Assembly (NCBI RefSeq): GCF_016917755.1 | Contig: NZ_CP070326.1 | Coordinates: 1,922,001 to 1,986,000, forward strand | Length of the DNA: 64,000 bases | Direction of reading: 5' to 3' | Source: Streptomyces noursei | GTDB taxonomy: Bacteria > Actinomycetota > Actinomycetes > Streptomycetales > Streptomycetaceae | Shown here: positions 31,168-40,977 of the stretch, one piece after another | How positions within the stretch are numbered: the stretch's first letter is position 1 | How the letters are laid out: each line of letters opens with the position of its first letter | Translations under genes and position numbers: made by a program | The notes under the pieces: model-generated | Told to the model about the DNA's origin: nothing | The model's input: the letters and a program-made list of their open reading frames with translations, nothing else | Database searches by the model: none

Positions 31168-31655
31168 TGGGGTTCGAGGCGCTAGACGAGCTGCTCGACG
31201 AAACGATTCAGCTCCCCATCCGGGGCACCGTCTACACCGTCCCGGCCCCGTCCGCCGAGGTAGGGCTGCGCACGCAGGCACTACTGAACGCCGCGGCGGT
31301 GGCGGCCGACGGCGGGCGCGTCGACGAGCAGGTGCTCGGGGACGCCGCCGAGCGGGACCTGTATGCCGACGTGCTCGGCAGCGCGCATGCGCAGATGGTC
31401 GCCGACGCCGTGCCCTGGCCAGCCCTCAAACACGCCGCCCTGACCGCCATGGTGTGGATCACGCAGGACAAGGCCGCGGCCGAGAAGTTCTGGAATGCGG
31501 GCGGCGACCCAAATCGAGCGGCCCCGAATCGGGAGACGCGCCGGGCCCGATCGGGCGCGGCGAGGTCGACCCCGAGTCGGGGCTCTACGAGTGGTACGAG
31601 TGGCCCGAAGGCACCCCACGCCCGCGCCCGGGGCAAGGGCAACCGCCCGCGCTGA
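31167..31655 (+). CDS. Tail assembly chaperone, unshifted form (gpG-like)
   Basis: A 162-residue product of the first frame, starting at GTG 31167 in an overlap with the tail-tube stop (VGFEALDELLDETIQLPIRG). The conserved helical chaperone part ends around residue 115; after the slippery sequence the unshifted frame is basic and low-complexity. It works with the longer frameshifted form on the tape measure before tube assembly. Confidence 0.8.
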   Translation: MGFEALDELLDETIQLPIRGTVYTVPAPSAEVGLRTQALLNAAAVAADGGRVDEQVLGDAAERDLYADVLGSAHAQMVADAVPWPALKHAALTAMVWITQDKAAAEKFWNAGGDPNRAAPNRETRRARSGAARSTPSRGSTSGTSGPKAPHARARGKGNRPR

Positions 31656-31876
31656 CCTGGCCCAAGCTCCTCGGTCACTGGCCGTTGATCGAGGCTGACC
31701 TGCACGAGATTTACGGCGTTGACCTCGGCGACCGGGCGCTGCTGCGGGCCCGTTCCTGGCGGTGGCTGCGCGTGCGCATCCTCGCCCTTCTCTCTGCCGA
31801 GTCCCGCCTCGCCCGCGCGCTCACACCCCCGCCCTCCGCCTCCACACCCGCGGGAGGCACGACCGTCCGGAGGTGA
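31167..31876 (+). CDS. Tail assembly chaperone, -1 frameshifted form (gpGT-like)
   Basis: Slippage of -1 at CCCAAAT (31508-31514) joins the first frame to a second that reads SSGPESGDAPGPIGRGEVDP, LYEWYEWPEG, LTWPKLLGHWPLIEADLHEI and RALLRARSWRWLRVRILALL, ending at 31,876 just before the tape measure gene. The second frame has no start signal of its own, and this arrangement is conserved in almost all siphophages. The fused product would have about 236 residues. Confidence 0.82.
31508..31514 (+). promoter_or_regulatory. Programmed -1 frameshift site
   Basis: C CCA AAT in the incoming frame fits the X XXY YYZ slippery heptamer. After the shift the ribosome reads TCG from 31,514 and enters the second chaperone frame. 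The downstream GC-rich sequence could form a stimulatory hairpin. Confidence 0.8.
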
Positions 31877-31882
31877 TGAGCT

Positions 31883-34303
31883 GTGGCTCTGCGCGTCGGC
31901 GAACTTGCCGCAACGATCACCGTCGACGACTCCGGCGCCCGCACGGGCGTACAGCGGGCCGAGGCCGCACTGCGCGCCGGCGGCGACCGCATGACCGCCA
32001 GCGCAGACCGCTCCGGACGCCAGGCCGGCAACCAGCTCGGCGACGGCGTCGAGCAGGGCGCCGACCGGGGCGGCAACCGCGCCGCCGAGGCGATACAGAA
32101 GGGGCTCAAGAAGCTCGCCGCCGCCGCGGTCGGCCTGGCCATCGGTACCGCGCTGGTCGGCGGGATCGGCGAGGCCCTCGAACAAGCCAAGATCACCGGC
32201 CAGTTGCAGGCGCAGCTCGGCTCCAGCGGGCCGGCCGCCGCGAAGTACGGCAAAGCCGCGGGGGCGCTGTATTCCGGGGCGATCGTCGACAGCGTCCAAG
32301 ACGGTGCCGAGGCGATCAAGGGCATTGCGCGGTCTGGCCTGCTGCCGCCGGAAGCGACCGAGCAGCAGATCACCACCATGGGCAAGCGGGTCGCCGACAC
32401 CGCCTCGGTCATGGGTGAGGACGTATCCGCCGTCACCCGGTCCGTGGGCCAGATGATGCGTACCGGCCTGGCCAAGAACGCCGACGAGGCCATGGACGTA
32501 CTGGTGCGCGGAACCCAGCGCGGGGGCAACGCGGCCGAGGATTTGCTCGACACGTTCACGGAGTACGGCACGCAGTTCCGGAACATGGGCCTGTCCGGGC
32601 AGCAGGCCATGGGGCTCATTCAGCAGGGGCTCAAGGGCGGTGCCAGGGACGCGGACGTCGTCGCCGACACCATCAAGGAATTCAGCATCGAGGCCGTTGC
32701 CGGATCGGACAAGGTCCGGGGCGGGTTCGAGAAACTCCACCTGAACGCCGACAAGATGTTCGCCGCCATCGGCAAGGGCGGCAGCAGCGCGACCGGCGCC
32801 CTCGACAAGACCCTCGACACCCTGCGGGCCGTTAAGGACCCCATCGAACGCAACGCGATTGCGACCGAGTTGTTCGGCACCAAGGCCGAAGACCTCGGCG
32901 ACGCGCTGTACTCCCTGGATCCGTCCAGTGCGGTCAAGGCGTTGGGGGACGTCAAGGGTGCCACCGACGGTGCGGGCAACGCCATGCGTGACAACGCCGC
33001 GACCAAGGTCGAAGTCTTCAAGCGGAAGCTCATGCAGGGAGTTGTCGAAGTCCTCGGCACCTACGTGGTTCCGGCGATTGAGAAGCTCGTGAACTGGCTC
33101 GGTGACGGTGGCCTTGGCCGGGCGTTCAAGACCGCCAGCGGTTTCATTTCCGAGCACTCCACCGCCCTTGGCATCGGGGCCGGCGTGATCACCACGCTCA
33201 TGCTGCCCACCCTGATCACGCTCGCCGCCCAGGCCGGCATCACGGGTGCGGCGGTGGTGATGAGCTGGGCCACGCAAACCGCCGCTGGCGTCGCTGCTGG
33301 CGGCCGGTTCATCGTCACCAACGCCACCATTCTTGCCGGTTGGGCGGCACAGGGCGGCGCCGCCGTCGCCAACGGTGCACGCGTTGCGGGGGCGTGGATC
33401 CTCATGGGCGGGCAGAGCCTCATTCAGGCCGCGCGGATGGCCGCGGCGTGGGTGATGGCCATGGGCCCCGTCGGCTGGATCATCACCGCAGTTATCGGCC
33501 TGGTGGCGCTGATCGTCGCCAAGTGGGACGCCATCAAGAACGCCACGGCCGCCGCCTGGGAGTGGGTCTGGAACAAGATCAAGAGCGTTGGGCAGTGGCT
33601 ACTCGATCTGTTCCTGAACTTCACCCTCGTCGGGATCATCGTCAAACACTGGGACGACATCAAGGCCGGCACCGTCCGGGTCTGGAACGCGATCGTCGAT
33701 TGGGTCAAGGCGCTGCCGCAGCGCATGCTCGACTTCTTCCTGAAGTGGACGCTCGTCGGGCTGATCATCCGGCATTGGTCGGAGATCAAGGACGGTACGA
33801 AGCGCAAGGCCGGCGAAATGCTCGACTGGGTCCGCGGCCTCCCCGGGTGCATCGTCGGGTACTTCGGCGACTTCGGATCCATGCTCTACAACAAGGGCCG
33901 CGACCTGATCACGGGCCTGTGGGACGGGATCCAGAACATGGGTCCCTGGCTCGCCAGCACCCTCGCCGGGTGGGCAAAGGATCTGATCCCCGGCCCCATC
34001 GCCAGGGCGTTGGGGATCCACTCGCCCTCGCGCGTCATGCGCGATCAGATCGGCCGGCACATTCCCTCAGGCATCGTCGAGGGCATCAAGTCCGGCGCCC
34101 CTGCGGTCGACCGCACCATGCGGTCCCTGGTGTCCGTTCCGTCCGCCCCGCAGTTCGCCACCGCCGGCGCAGCCCCCGCCAACGGCGCTCTGCAGGACGT
34201 TGGTTGGGGCACGTCGGTTCACATTGAGAACTGGCACGCCGGTGGGCAGTCCGCCGACCAGGTCGCCGCCGCGCTGGCCTGGCAGATGAAGGGCAGGGGG
34301 TGA
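31883..34303 (+). CDS. Tail tape measure protein
   Basis: An 806-residue protein that sets tail length and travels into the host cell. It has a coiled-coil N-terminus (TVDDSGARTGVQRAEAALRA), a TP901-type core (LYSGAIVDSVQDGAEAIKGI, TRSVGQMMRTGLAKNADEAM, DLLDTFTEYGTQFRNMGLSG), a hydrophobic block around residues 420-550 (GPVGWIITAVIGLVALIVAK), Trp-rich repeats (WDDIKAGTVRVWNAIVDWVK) and the C-terminal GIHSPSRVMRDQIGRHIPSG. GTG 31883 follows GGAGGTGATGAGC. It is short for the family, so the tail is probably of modest length. Confidence 0.9.
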   Translation: MALRVGELAATITVDDSGARTGVQRAEAALRAGGDRMTASADRSGRQAGNQLGDGVEQGADRGGNRAAEAIQKGLKKLAAAAVGLAIGTALVGGIGEALEQAKITGQLQAQLGSSGPAAAKYGKAAGALYSGAIVDSVQDGAEAIKGIARSGLLPPEATEQQITTMGKRVADTASVMGEDVSAVTRSVGQMMRTGLAKNADEAMDVLVRGTQRGGNAAEDLLDTFTEYGTQFRNMGLSGQQAMGLIQQGLKGGARDADVVADTIKEFSIEAVAGSDKVRGGFEKLHLNADKMFAAIGKGGSSATGALDKTLDTLRAVKDPIERNAIATELFGTKAEDLGDALYSLDPSSAVKALGDVKGATDGAGNAMRDNAATKVEVFKRKLMQGVVEVLGTYVVPAIEKLVNWLGDGGLGRAFKTASGFISEHSTALGIGAGVITTLMLPTLITLAAQAGITGAAVVMSWATQTAAGVAAGGRFIVTNATILAGWAAQGGAAVANGARVAGAWILMGGQSLIQAARMAAAWVMAMGPVGWIITAVIGLVALIVAKWDAIKNATAAAWEWVWNKIKSVGQWLLDLFLNFTLVGIIVKHWDDIKAGTVRVWNAIVDWVKALPQRMLDFFLKWTLVGLIIRHWSEIKDGTKRKAGEMLDWVRGLPGCIVGYFGDFGSMLYNKGRDLITGLWDGIQNMGPWLASTLAGWAKDLIPGPIARALGIHSPSRVMRDQIGRHIPSGIVEGIKSGAPAVDRTMRSLVSVPSAPQFATAGAAPANGALQDVGWGTSVHIENWHAGGQSADQVAAALAWQMKGRG

Positions 34304-35208
34304 CCATGTCCGCTGGTGATCTGGTCACCCTCCCCGGACACCTCCAGTTCGGCGAGCTGCTGCTCGGGCCCGGCACGGCCGTGCGCTGGCAAAAGCTGAC
34401 CGGGTGGGAGGACTCCCCCGGTGTGGACTCCGGCACCGTGCCACGGGCCGGCGCGTACGGGGCGATCCCCGGCCGGCTTCTGGCGCAGCCCCGCACGATC
34501 ACGGTCGACGGGGTCGTGCTGCGCACCGCGCCCGGCGCGATGACCGCGGCAGTGCGGGAGTTGGGCGCGCACCTGGCGTTGCGTGACGACGAGGTGCCGC
34601 TCGTGGTGCGCCTGGATGACGCGCCGCCTCTGCTGGTCTACGCCCGGTGTCTGCGGCATTCCATACCCGTCGACACCGGGTACCGCGTAGGCACGGTCAC
34701 GGGTGGGGCGATTCAGTTCGAGGCCAGCGACCCCCGCCGTTACAGCCTGATCGAGCAGCGCGCCGAGATCCGGCTGCCGGCCGCCGAGCCGGGCCTCGAC
34801 TGGCACCTCGCCCCCGGCCCCGAACGGTTGGGCTGGCCGCTGGACTTCGGGGCGCCTGGCTCGACCGGCACCACCACCGCCACCAACGACGGCACCACCG
34901 ACACACACCCGACCATCACGTTCCGGGGGCCGGTCGACCGGCCTAGCCTCACCAACCTCGCGACGGGCGACGTGATCGAGTACGACATCTCCCTCGCCGA
35001 CGGCGACGAGCTGCTCGTCGATACCGCGGCCGGCACCGTCACGCTCAACGGCACCGCCTCACGCCTGAGCGACGCGACCGCCCGCTCCGTCCCCGAGCAG
35101 ACCCTCACCCTGCCGCCCGGTGTGACGTCGTGGGCGTTTCGCGCCGCCCCCGGATTCACCGACCCCCGCGCTACCGCGATCCTGCGGTGGCGCTCGGCCC
35201 ACTGGTAA
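34300..35208 (+). CDS. Distal tail (Dit-like) protein
   Basis: A 302-residue protein after the tape measure: LQFGELLLGPGTAVRWQKLT, IPGRLLAQPRTITVDGVVLR, GGAIQFEASDPRRYSLIEQR and a C-terminal beta-sandwich. This matches phage tail proteins that form the ring at the tail tip. GTG 34300 overlaps the tape-measure stop. Confidence 0.75.
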   Translation: MTMSAGDLVTLPGHLQFGELLLGPGTAVRWQKLTGWEDSPGVDSGTVPRAGAYGAIPGRLLAQPRTITVDGVVLRTAPGAMTAAVRELGAHLALRDDEVPLVVRLDDAPPLLVYARCLRHSIPVDTGYRVGTVTGGAIQFEASDPRRYSLIEQRAEIRLPAAEPGLDWHLAPGPERLGWPLDFGAPGSTGTTTATNDGTTDTHPTITFRGPVDRPSLTNLATGDVIEYDISLADGDELLVDTAAGTVTLNGTASRLSDATARSVPEQTLTLPPGVTSWAFRAAPGFTDPRATAILRWRSAHW

Positions 35209-35219
35209 GGAGCCTCCCT

Positions 35220-36221
35220 GTGACCGTGCGCGCCGCATGGCTACTGCCCACCGGGCAGACCCGCGAAGACACCCGCCTCGCGCCGCTCGGCGCCATGGCC
35301 CCCACCTCCGAACTCGCCTCCCGTGAGGGGGTGATCGCGGGCGGCAACCCCCTCTCCGCGGCCGGCGTGGGGCCTATGCAGCTCCAGATCGGCACCGGCC
35401 GCGCCCTGGTCCAGGGCACCACACCCCAGGGCGCTTACCCGGTTGTGGTGACCTCGCCGGAGACGCTGACGCTGGCCGACGGCGACGCGCAATACGGCCG
35501 CATCGACGCTGTCGTGCTACGGGTCCGCGATGGGCTGTATGACACCAGCGAGCAGACAGCCGTCGCCATCGAGGTCATCCCAGGCACTCCCGCGGCCACC
35601 CCGACCGCCCCCGCGCTGCCGCCGGCCGCGCTGCGGCTGTGGGAGGTGACCGTCCCGGCCGGCACGTCCGCCGGCACCGGCGGAATCACCTGGGGCTCCG
35701 CACTGGCCGACCGGCGCCGCTACACCGCCGCGTACGGCGGGATCATCCCCCGCGGCTGGGGCCTGAACTTCCCAGGCGCCTACGACGGGCAGTACCGCGA
35801 CACCGGCACCGGCCTGGAACGCTGGTCCGCCTCGGCCGGGGCGTGGCAGCCCTACCCGGCCGACACCGGCTGGATCGACCTACCCCTGCCCACTGGCTAT
35901 CAGCGGTTCTCCGGCAACGCCTACCCCTTCCAGATCCGCAAGACCGGCACCCAGGTGCACCTGCGCGGGCGCATCACCCGCACCGCCGGCCCTATCCCCG
36001 CCGACGGGCAACCCCTTCCGGGCCTGACCCTGCCGGCCATGTATCGGCCGTCCCAGTCGCCCACCTCCTACGCAGAGGTGACGTTCGGCTGCGACGTAAC
36101 CAGCACCTACCCGGCCGGCGTCGTCCGCGGAGAGATCAGCGGACGAGGAACGATCACCGCCGCCTTTCAACGGCCCGTCTCCACATGGCTGGCCTTCGGC
36201 TGCTGCTGGTGGGCCGACTGA
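35220..36221 (+). CDS. Minor tail / baseplate protein
   Basis: A 333-residue protein. The N-terminal half ([60 protein letters not shown]) resembles upper baseplate proteins of actinophages. The C-terminal half is a beta-rich domain ending [19 protein letters not shown] precedes GTG 35220. Confidence 0.7.
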   Translation: MTVRAAWLLPTGQTREDTRLAPLGAMAPTSELASREGVIAGGNPLSAAGVGPMQLQIGTGRALVQGTTPQGAYPVVVTSPETLTLADGDAQYGRIDAVVLRVRDGLYDTSEQTAVAIEVIPGTPAATPTAPALPPAALRLWEVTVPAGTSAGTGGITWGSALADRRRYTAAYGGIIPRGWGLNFPGAYDGQYRDTGTGLERWSASAGAWQPYPADTGWIDLPLPTGYQRFSGNAYPFQIRKTGTQVHLRGRITRTAGPIPADGQPLPGLTLPAMYRPSQSPTSYAEVTFGCDVTSTYPAGVVRGEISGRGTITAAFQRPVSTWLAFGCCWWAD

Positions 36222-36237
36222 CCCACACGAAAAGGGG

Positions 36238-37344
36238 GTGCGCATGTTCGCCCCCTACCGGGCCTTGTTCTGTGACCTGCGGACCGACCAGCTACTCGAC
36301 GCGCTTCCCCTGCAAGGGGTCAGCTTCGACGACTATCTCGGCAAGACCGGCACCGCCCAGGGCACCATCCCCATGCCCAACGCCGCCATTGCCGGCCGCG
36401 TCCGCGCCGCCGTCACCCCGGGCCGCACGGCCCTGTGGATCGAGCGGGGGCGGGAAATCTGGTGGGGCGGGATCGTGTGGACCGCCTCTGTGCAGTCCAC
36501 CGACCGCGGCTTTCTGTCCATGCAGGTCCAGGCCGGCACCTTCGACAGCTACCTCGATCACCGCCGCCTACTCGACACCTTCGAGGCCCGTGGCGTCGAG
36601 CAGTTCGACATCGTGCGCCAGCTCATCGACTACGCGCAGCAGGGCGCCGGCGGCGATATCGGGATCGAGTACGGCACCGAGACGTCCGGCATGCCGCGTG
36701 ATCGCGTCTACAGCCGGTACGACGTGCCCTCGCTCCGCGATCTCATCGACCAACTCGGCAAGGTTGAGAAGGGCTTTGAGTGGCGCATAGCCGCCTTCCG
36801 GGATCCTGAAAGCGGCCGGCGCATCAAGCGCTTGCAGCTTGGATCACCGGTGATTCGAACCGGTGCGAGCGACGTCGTCCTCGACCATCCGGGCCCGGTC
36901 ATGTCCTACGCCTGGCCCGTGGACGCCACCGGGCAGGCCAACGTCTGGCAGTCCCGCGGCGCCAGCGACAACACCAACCAGGCCGCCGAATCCGTTCCGC
37001 TGCTGTCTGATCTGCTCGTGGACGACGTTGCCCTCGCGGCCGGCTGGCCCCGCCTGGATGGCACCTCGGACTACTCCACCGTGATCGAGAAACCCACCCT
37101 GGACGCCCACGCGCGGGCCGACTGGGACACCGCCCGCACCCCGCGCACCATTCCCGAGATCACCGTGCACATGGGCCGCGCGCCCCTCACCCCGGCCATG
37201 CTCGGCACCACCATCCGCCTGCGCATCCGTGACTTGTGGTTCGCCGATGGCCTCGACGAGCGGTATCGCGTCGTCGGCATGGCCCTCACGCCGCCGGAGC
37301 GCGGCCGGCCCGAAACCGCGAAACTCTTCCTGGAGGCGCCCTAA
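36238..37344 (+). CDS. Tail-tip hub (gp37/Tal-like) protein
   Basis: A 368-residue protein ([80 protein letters not shown]) like the ReqiPepy6 Gp37-type hub proteins. It links the tail tube to the fibre or lysin parts. GTG 36238 or ATG 36244, both behind AAAAGGGGG. Confidence 0.75.
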   Translation: MRMFAPYRALFCDLRTDQLLDALPLQGVSFDDYLGKTGTAQGTIPMPNAAIAGRVRAAVTPGRTALWIERGREIWWGGIVWTASVQSTDRGFLSMQVQAGTFDSYLDHRRLLDTFEARGVEQFDIVRQLIDYAQQGAGGDIGIEYGTETSGMPRDRVYSRYDVPSLRDLIDQLGKVEKGFEWRIAAFRDPESGRRIKRLQLGSPVIRTGASDVVLDHPGPVMSYAWPVDATGQANVWQSRGASDNTNQAAESVPLLSDLLVDDVALAAGWPRLDGTSDYSTVIEKPTLDAHARADWDTARTPRTIPEITVHMGRAPLTPAMLGTTIRLRIRDLWFADGLDERYRVVGMALTPPERGRPETAKLFLEAP

Positions 37345-38091
37345 ATGGCCGCTGTCCCCCTCGACCTCCTCGACCGCATCCGCGCCCTTGAGCGCCAGGT
37401 GCGCGAACTATCCGGCCGCGCGCAGACCCGGCCCGCCCTGAACCGGATCACCCACGGCACTGTGGTCATCGGCGAGGGTGGCAGCCTCGACGTCCGGGCC
37501 CCCGGCGGCGCGCAGGTGCTCGGGGTGGGCCAGTTCGCCACCGGCCGGTACGGCGTGAGCATGGCCCGCGAGGACGGGACCGGCGTCGCCTTGGAGGTCG
37601 GCGGCAACGACACCACGGCCGCCCAAATGGTCCGGCTGTTCGCCCGCGGCGGGTACCCGTCCCCGATCGTGATGGATGACGGGTACGCCGACGGGTACCT
37701 CGGCCGACCATGGGTGCCCATCCCCCTCGCCCCCAGCGCCACCGTCACCGCCTCCGACTGGACCACCACCCACGCAGGCACCATCTGGACCCAGCACGCC
37801 GTACTCGCCGCACAGTGGTCGATCTACGCGCCGGCCGGCACCACCGCCGAGGCCCGCCTCATGCTCAACCGCGGCGGCAACCTCACCCAACTTGGCGACA
37901 CCCTCACCGCCGCCGGGAAAGAAGTGTTCACCTCGCAGCGCATCACCCCCAGCGCGCACGGCCTTTCCCGTGGCGACACCGCCGCCCTCCTCATCCAGGC
38001 CCGACGCACCGCCGGGGCCGGCACCGCGGTTGCGTGGTGTCAGGGCATGTGGGGCTCCAACACCGCCAATGCCAGCGAAGCCAACCACTAG
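37345..38091 (+). CDS. Minor tail protein (248 aa)
   Basis: Starts directly after the hub gene's stop (LLDRIRALERQVRELSGRAQ is a coiled coil at residues 7-26) and continues as a beta-structured protein (VVIGEGGSLDVRAPGGAQVL, YAPAGTTAEARLMLNRGGNL). The layout, an N-terminal coiled coil and a C-terminal beta domain, fits a trimeric tail-tip or receptor-contact protein. Confidence 0.65.
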   Translation: MAAVPLDLLDRIRALERQVRELSGRAQTRPALNRITHGTVVIGEGGSLDVRAPGGAQVLGVGQFATGRYGVSMAREDGTGVALEVGGNDTTAAQMVRLFARGGYPSPIVMDDGYADGYLGRPWVPIPLAPSATVTASDWTTTHAGTIWTQHAVLAAQWSIYAPAGTTAEARLMLNRGGNLTQLGDTLTAAGKEVFTSQRITPSAHGLSRGDTAALLIQARRTAGAGTAVAWCQGMWGSNTANASEANH

Positions 38092-38100
38092 GACACCACC

Positions 38101-39549
38101 TTGCTCCCCGACTCCATCCCCACCGTCACCGTCACCGGCCGCTTTCTTTCGCCCGACGGCCGGCCCCTGTCCGGCGCGGTCGTCTTCCGCGCGCCGGCGC
38201 AGCTCACATTCCCGGCCGCCGACGTCATCCTCGGCGGGCCCGTCACCGCGCAGCTCGACGCGCAGGGGCAGATCAGCGCGACCCTGCCCGCCACCGACGC
38301 GCCCGGCATGATCCCCGACGGCTGGTCGTACACCGTGACCGAGTCCCTGTCGGGCATCCCGGCCGGCCGCTCGTATCAAGTCCTGCTGCCCGCCGAGGCA
38401 CCCGAGGCCGACCTCGCCGACGTCGCCCCCACCGACCCCACCAAGCCCAACTACGTGGCGGTTCGCGGCGCTTCCGCGTATGAAGTGGCCAAAGCGGAAG
38501 GGTTTGAGGGCACCCGGCCTGATTGGCTCGCCTCCTTGGTCGGCCCCCGCGGACAGGAAGGAACGCGGGGGCCGGCCGGGCCCCAGGGCGAGGCAGGCCC
38601 CCAGGGCGCACGCGGCGAGCGGGGTACCCCGGGGGCTGACGGCCGGGTGCAGTCGGTCAACGGCCAGACCGCCGCCGAGGTCACGCTCGCCGCGGCCGAC
38701 GTCGGAGCAGTCCCCGCCGCCGCGGCCGGCGCCCCGGGCGGCGTCGCCCAGCTCGACGACACCGGCCGCATCCCCACCACCCAACTCCCGCCCACCGCCG
38801 GTGCGGTCGCGTCGGTCAACGGCAAGACCGGGGCCGTGCAGCTCACCGCGGGCGACGTCGGCGCGCTGGCCACCAGCACCCGCGGCGCCGCCGGCGGGGT
38901 CGCCAGCCTCGACACCAGCGGACAGATACCCGCCGCGCAGCTTCCGCCGGCGACCAGCCCCCGCAACACGTGGTCCCCGCAGGCACTCGGTTTCCAGGCG
39001 TGGACGTGTGACCCGTACACGGTCGCTAATCCTGTTGCCAAGTTCCTTGCGCCGCAGCGGCTTTACGTGAGCGGCATCAACATCACGGAGCCAACGCAGG
39101 TCAACCGGGTGATCATGTTCGCCCGCGGCTATGGAGGTGTCCCAGCCGATCGGTTCGCCGCGGGCATCTATCGCGAGGACGGGACGAAGGTCACCGGCAC
39201 CGCGGCGCCGGTCAGCCTCGACATGGCCGGGCAGACGGCCGGCAGCCCACCACAGATGATCAACAACCACATCGGCGCAACCGCAATCGCCATGCCGTCG
39301 ACCGTCACCCTGTCGCCCGGCCGGTACTGGGTGACATGGGTCCTGACCACGGGCGGCACCTCGGATTACGCGTTCTTCCACGTGCAGAACGAATCCCCCA
39401 CAGCCGCCGCCAACTTCTTCTTCGGTACCCCGTTCGCCCGCGCCTGGTACCTCAACGGCCAGACCAACACCCCCGCCAAGCTCAACCAGGGCGACGCAGG
39501 CGTGCTCACCGACCACGACATTCCGATCATGGCCCTTGCCCTGGCCTGA
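38101..39549 (+). CDS. Tail fibre with collagen-like repeat
   Basis: A 482-residue fibre. The N-terminal carbohydrate-type beta domain (TVTVTGRFLSPDGRPLSGAV) is followed by a collagen-like Gly-X-Y stretch at about residues 148-182 (GPRGQEGTRGPAGPQGEAG...), then two copies of a module (VNGQTAAEVTLAAADVGAV and VNGKTGAVQLTAGDVGALA, each ending T.QLPP), and a C-terminal globular receptor-binding domain. TTG 38101 is the chosen start (AGGA eight bases upstream). It would trimerise and bind the mycelial surface. Confidence 0.82.
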   Translation: MLPDSIPTVTVTGRFLSPDGRPLSGAVVFRAPAQLTFPAADVILGGPVTAQLDAQGQISATLPATDAPGMIPDGWSYTVTESLSGIPAGRSYQVLLPAEAPEADLADVAPTDPTKPNYVAVRGASAYEVAKAEGFEGTRPDWLASLVGPRGQEGTRGPAGPQGEAGPQGARGERGTPGADGRVQSVNGQTAAEVTLAAADVGAVPAAAAGAPGGVAQLDDTGRIPTTQLPPTAGAVASVNGKTGAVQLTAGDVGALATSTRGAAGGVASLDTSGQIPAAQLPPATSPRNTWSPQALGFQAWTCDPYTVANPVAKFLAPQRLYVSGINITEPTQVNRVIMFARGYGGVPADRFAAGIYREDGTKVTGTAAPVSLDMAGQTAGSPPQMINNHIGATAIAMPSTVTLSPGRYWVTWVLTTGGTSDYAFFHVQNESPTAAANFFFGTPFARAWYLNGQTNTPAKLNQGDAGVLTDHDIPIMALALA

Positions 39550-39577
39550 CTACACACTCACCAGTAAGGACACGCCC

Positions 39578-39826
39578 ATGACTGAGATCGTCCGCGCCGA
39601 GGTCGCCGTCGCCTATGGCATCGAGAACCGCGACCCTCGCCGGACCGTCATCCGGCACAACATTCCCATCATGGCGTGGGCGCCGGGCGGCAGTGTCTAC
39701 CTGACGCCTCAGGAGAACGAGGCCGCGCTCAAGGCCGCCGCCGCGGCATTCGCCGCCGCTCTGCCCACCCACCGCGGGTACAGCATCATCGGCTCCCTGG
39801 TAAGCGAGACCGCCACCCCCATCTGA
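39578..39826 (+). CDS. Small protein after the tail fibre (82 aa)
   Basis: An 82-residue protein, MTEIVRAEVAVAYGIENRDP then PIMAWAPGGSVYLTPQENEA. GTAAGGA precedes the ATG. It may be a fibre assembly chaperone or tail accessory by position; no domain is known to me. Confidence 0.6.
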   Translation: MTEIVRAEVAVAYGIENRDPRRTVIRHNIPIMAWAPGGSVYLTPQENEAALKAAAAAFAAALPTHRGYSIIGSLVSETATPI

Positions 39827-39852
39827 CCTCCCACCCCGACCCTCGCACCACA

Positions 39853-39882
39853 CGCCCGAGCGCACCGCGCCGGGCGCTTTTT
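39853..39882 (+). terminator. Intrinsic terminator before the lysis genes
   Basis: CGCCCG-A-GCGC, ACC, GCGC-CGGGCG form a stem with one bulge, followed by CTTTTT (39877-39882). It separates tail genes from the endolysin gene. Confidence 0.75.
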
Positions 39883-39898
39883 CATTTCTGGAGACACG

Positions 39899-40909
39899 AT
39901 GGCAACACCCCTTTCCGCCGACCGTCTGCTCGCCGCGCTGCGTGCCGAGGGCGTCCACGTCATTGAGTACGGCGACTGGCGCTCCCACAACCGCAACCAC
40001 AAGGGATCGTTTGGCCCGGTCAACGGCGTGATGATCCACCACACCGTTTCGTCCGGCACCGACGCGTCGGTGCGCATGTGCTACGACGGATACGCGGAAC
40101 TTCCCGGGCCGCTGTGCCATGGCGTGATCGCCAAGAACGGCGACGTCTACCTGATCAGCTCTGGCCGTGCCAACCACGCCGGCCGCGGCGACGGCAACGT
40201 GCTGAACGCCGTGGTCGCCGAGCGCGCCCTACCGGTCACCACTGCCAACAACACGGACGGCAACACCCACTTCTACGGGTTCGAGTGCGTCAACCTCGGC
40301 AACGGGGCCGACCCGTGGCCCGAGGCGCAGCTCGACGCGATCGAGCGCGTCGGCGCCGCCCTGTGCCGTGCCTACGGCTGGTCGTCCGCGTCCGTGATCG
40401 GCCACAAGGAGTGGACGAACACCAAGATCGACCCGCGCGGGGTCAGCATGGACACGATGCGCGAGCGCATCGACCGCCGCCTGAACCACGGCGGCAGCAG
40501 CAGCTCGTACACGGTCAAGGCCGGCGACACCCTGTCGGCGATCGGCCGGGCGCACAGCGTGCCGTGGAAGGACATCGCCGCAGCGAACGGCCTGCGTGAG
40601 CCGTATGCGATCCGGCCGGGGCAGTCCCTCACGATGCCCGGCAAGCCGGCCCCGGCCCCGCGGTACGAGCCGTTCCCCGGGGACGGCTTCTTCCGGTCCT
40701 ACCCGCGTTCGCCGATCGTGACCGCCATGGGCCGCCGCCTGGTCGAGGAAGGGTGTTCTGCCTACGGCTCCGGGCCCGGCCCCCAGTGGACCGCAGCCGA
40801 CCGCGAGTCGTTCCGTAAGTGGCAGCAGCACCTCGGCGACGCGCCCGCGTACTGCGACGGCTGGCCCGGCCGCCGCCAGTGGGACGCCCTCAAGGTCCCC
40901 AAGGTCTAA
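39899..40909 (+). CDS. lys: Endolysin: N-acetylmuramoyl-L-alanine amidase with LysM
   Basis: A 336-residue modular lysin. Residues about 35-185 are an Amidase_2 zinc enzyme (NGVMIHHTVSSGTDASV with the zinc His, CHGVIAKNGDVYLISSGRAN, and GHKEWTNTKIDPRG with the last His and catalytic Lys). A LysM repeat at about 204-247 (YTVKAGDTLSAIGRAHSVPW) binds peptidoglycan, and a C-terminal cell-wall-binding region contains FRKWQQHLGDAPAYCDGWPG. No signal peptide, so it needs the downstream holin. Confidence 0.92.
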   Translation: MATPLSADRLLAALRAEGVHVIEYGDWRSHNRNHKGSFGPVNGVMIHHTVSSGTDASVRMCYDGYAELPGPLCHGVIAKNGDVYLISSGRANHAGRGDGNVLNAVVAERALPVTTANNTDGNTHFYGFECVNLGNGADPWPEAQLDAIERVGAALCRAYGWSSASVIGHKEWTNTKIDPRGVSMDTMRERIDRRLNHGGSSSSYTVKAGDTLSAIGRAHSVPWKDIAAANGLREPYAIRPGQSLTMPGKPAPAPRYEPFPGDGFFRSYPRSPIVTAMGRRLVEEGCSAYGSGPGPQWTAADRESFRKWQQHLGDAPAYCDGWPGRRQWDALKVPKV

Positions 40910-40977
40910 CCCGCCCCCGCCCGCCCGCACACGGCGGACGGGCCCCTGTCCCCATCTATAGAACGAGGTACACCCCC

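Noticed and set aside
36839..36866. tRNA-like T-arm sequence (CCGGTTCGAATCACCGG on the minus strand)
   Set aside because: It lies within the coding sequence of the tail-tip hub gene and no anticodon or acceptor stem can be built around it; no other tRNA was recognised in the window.
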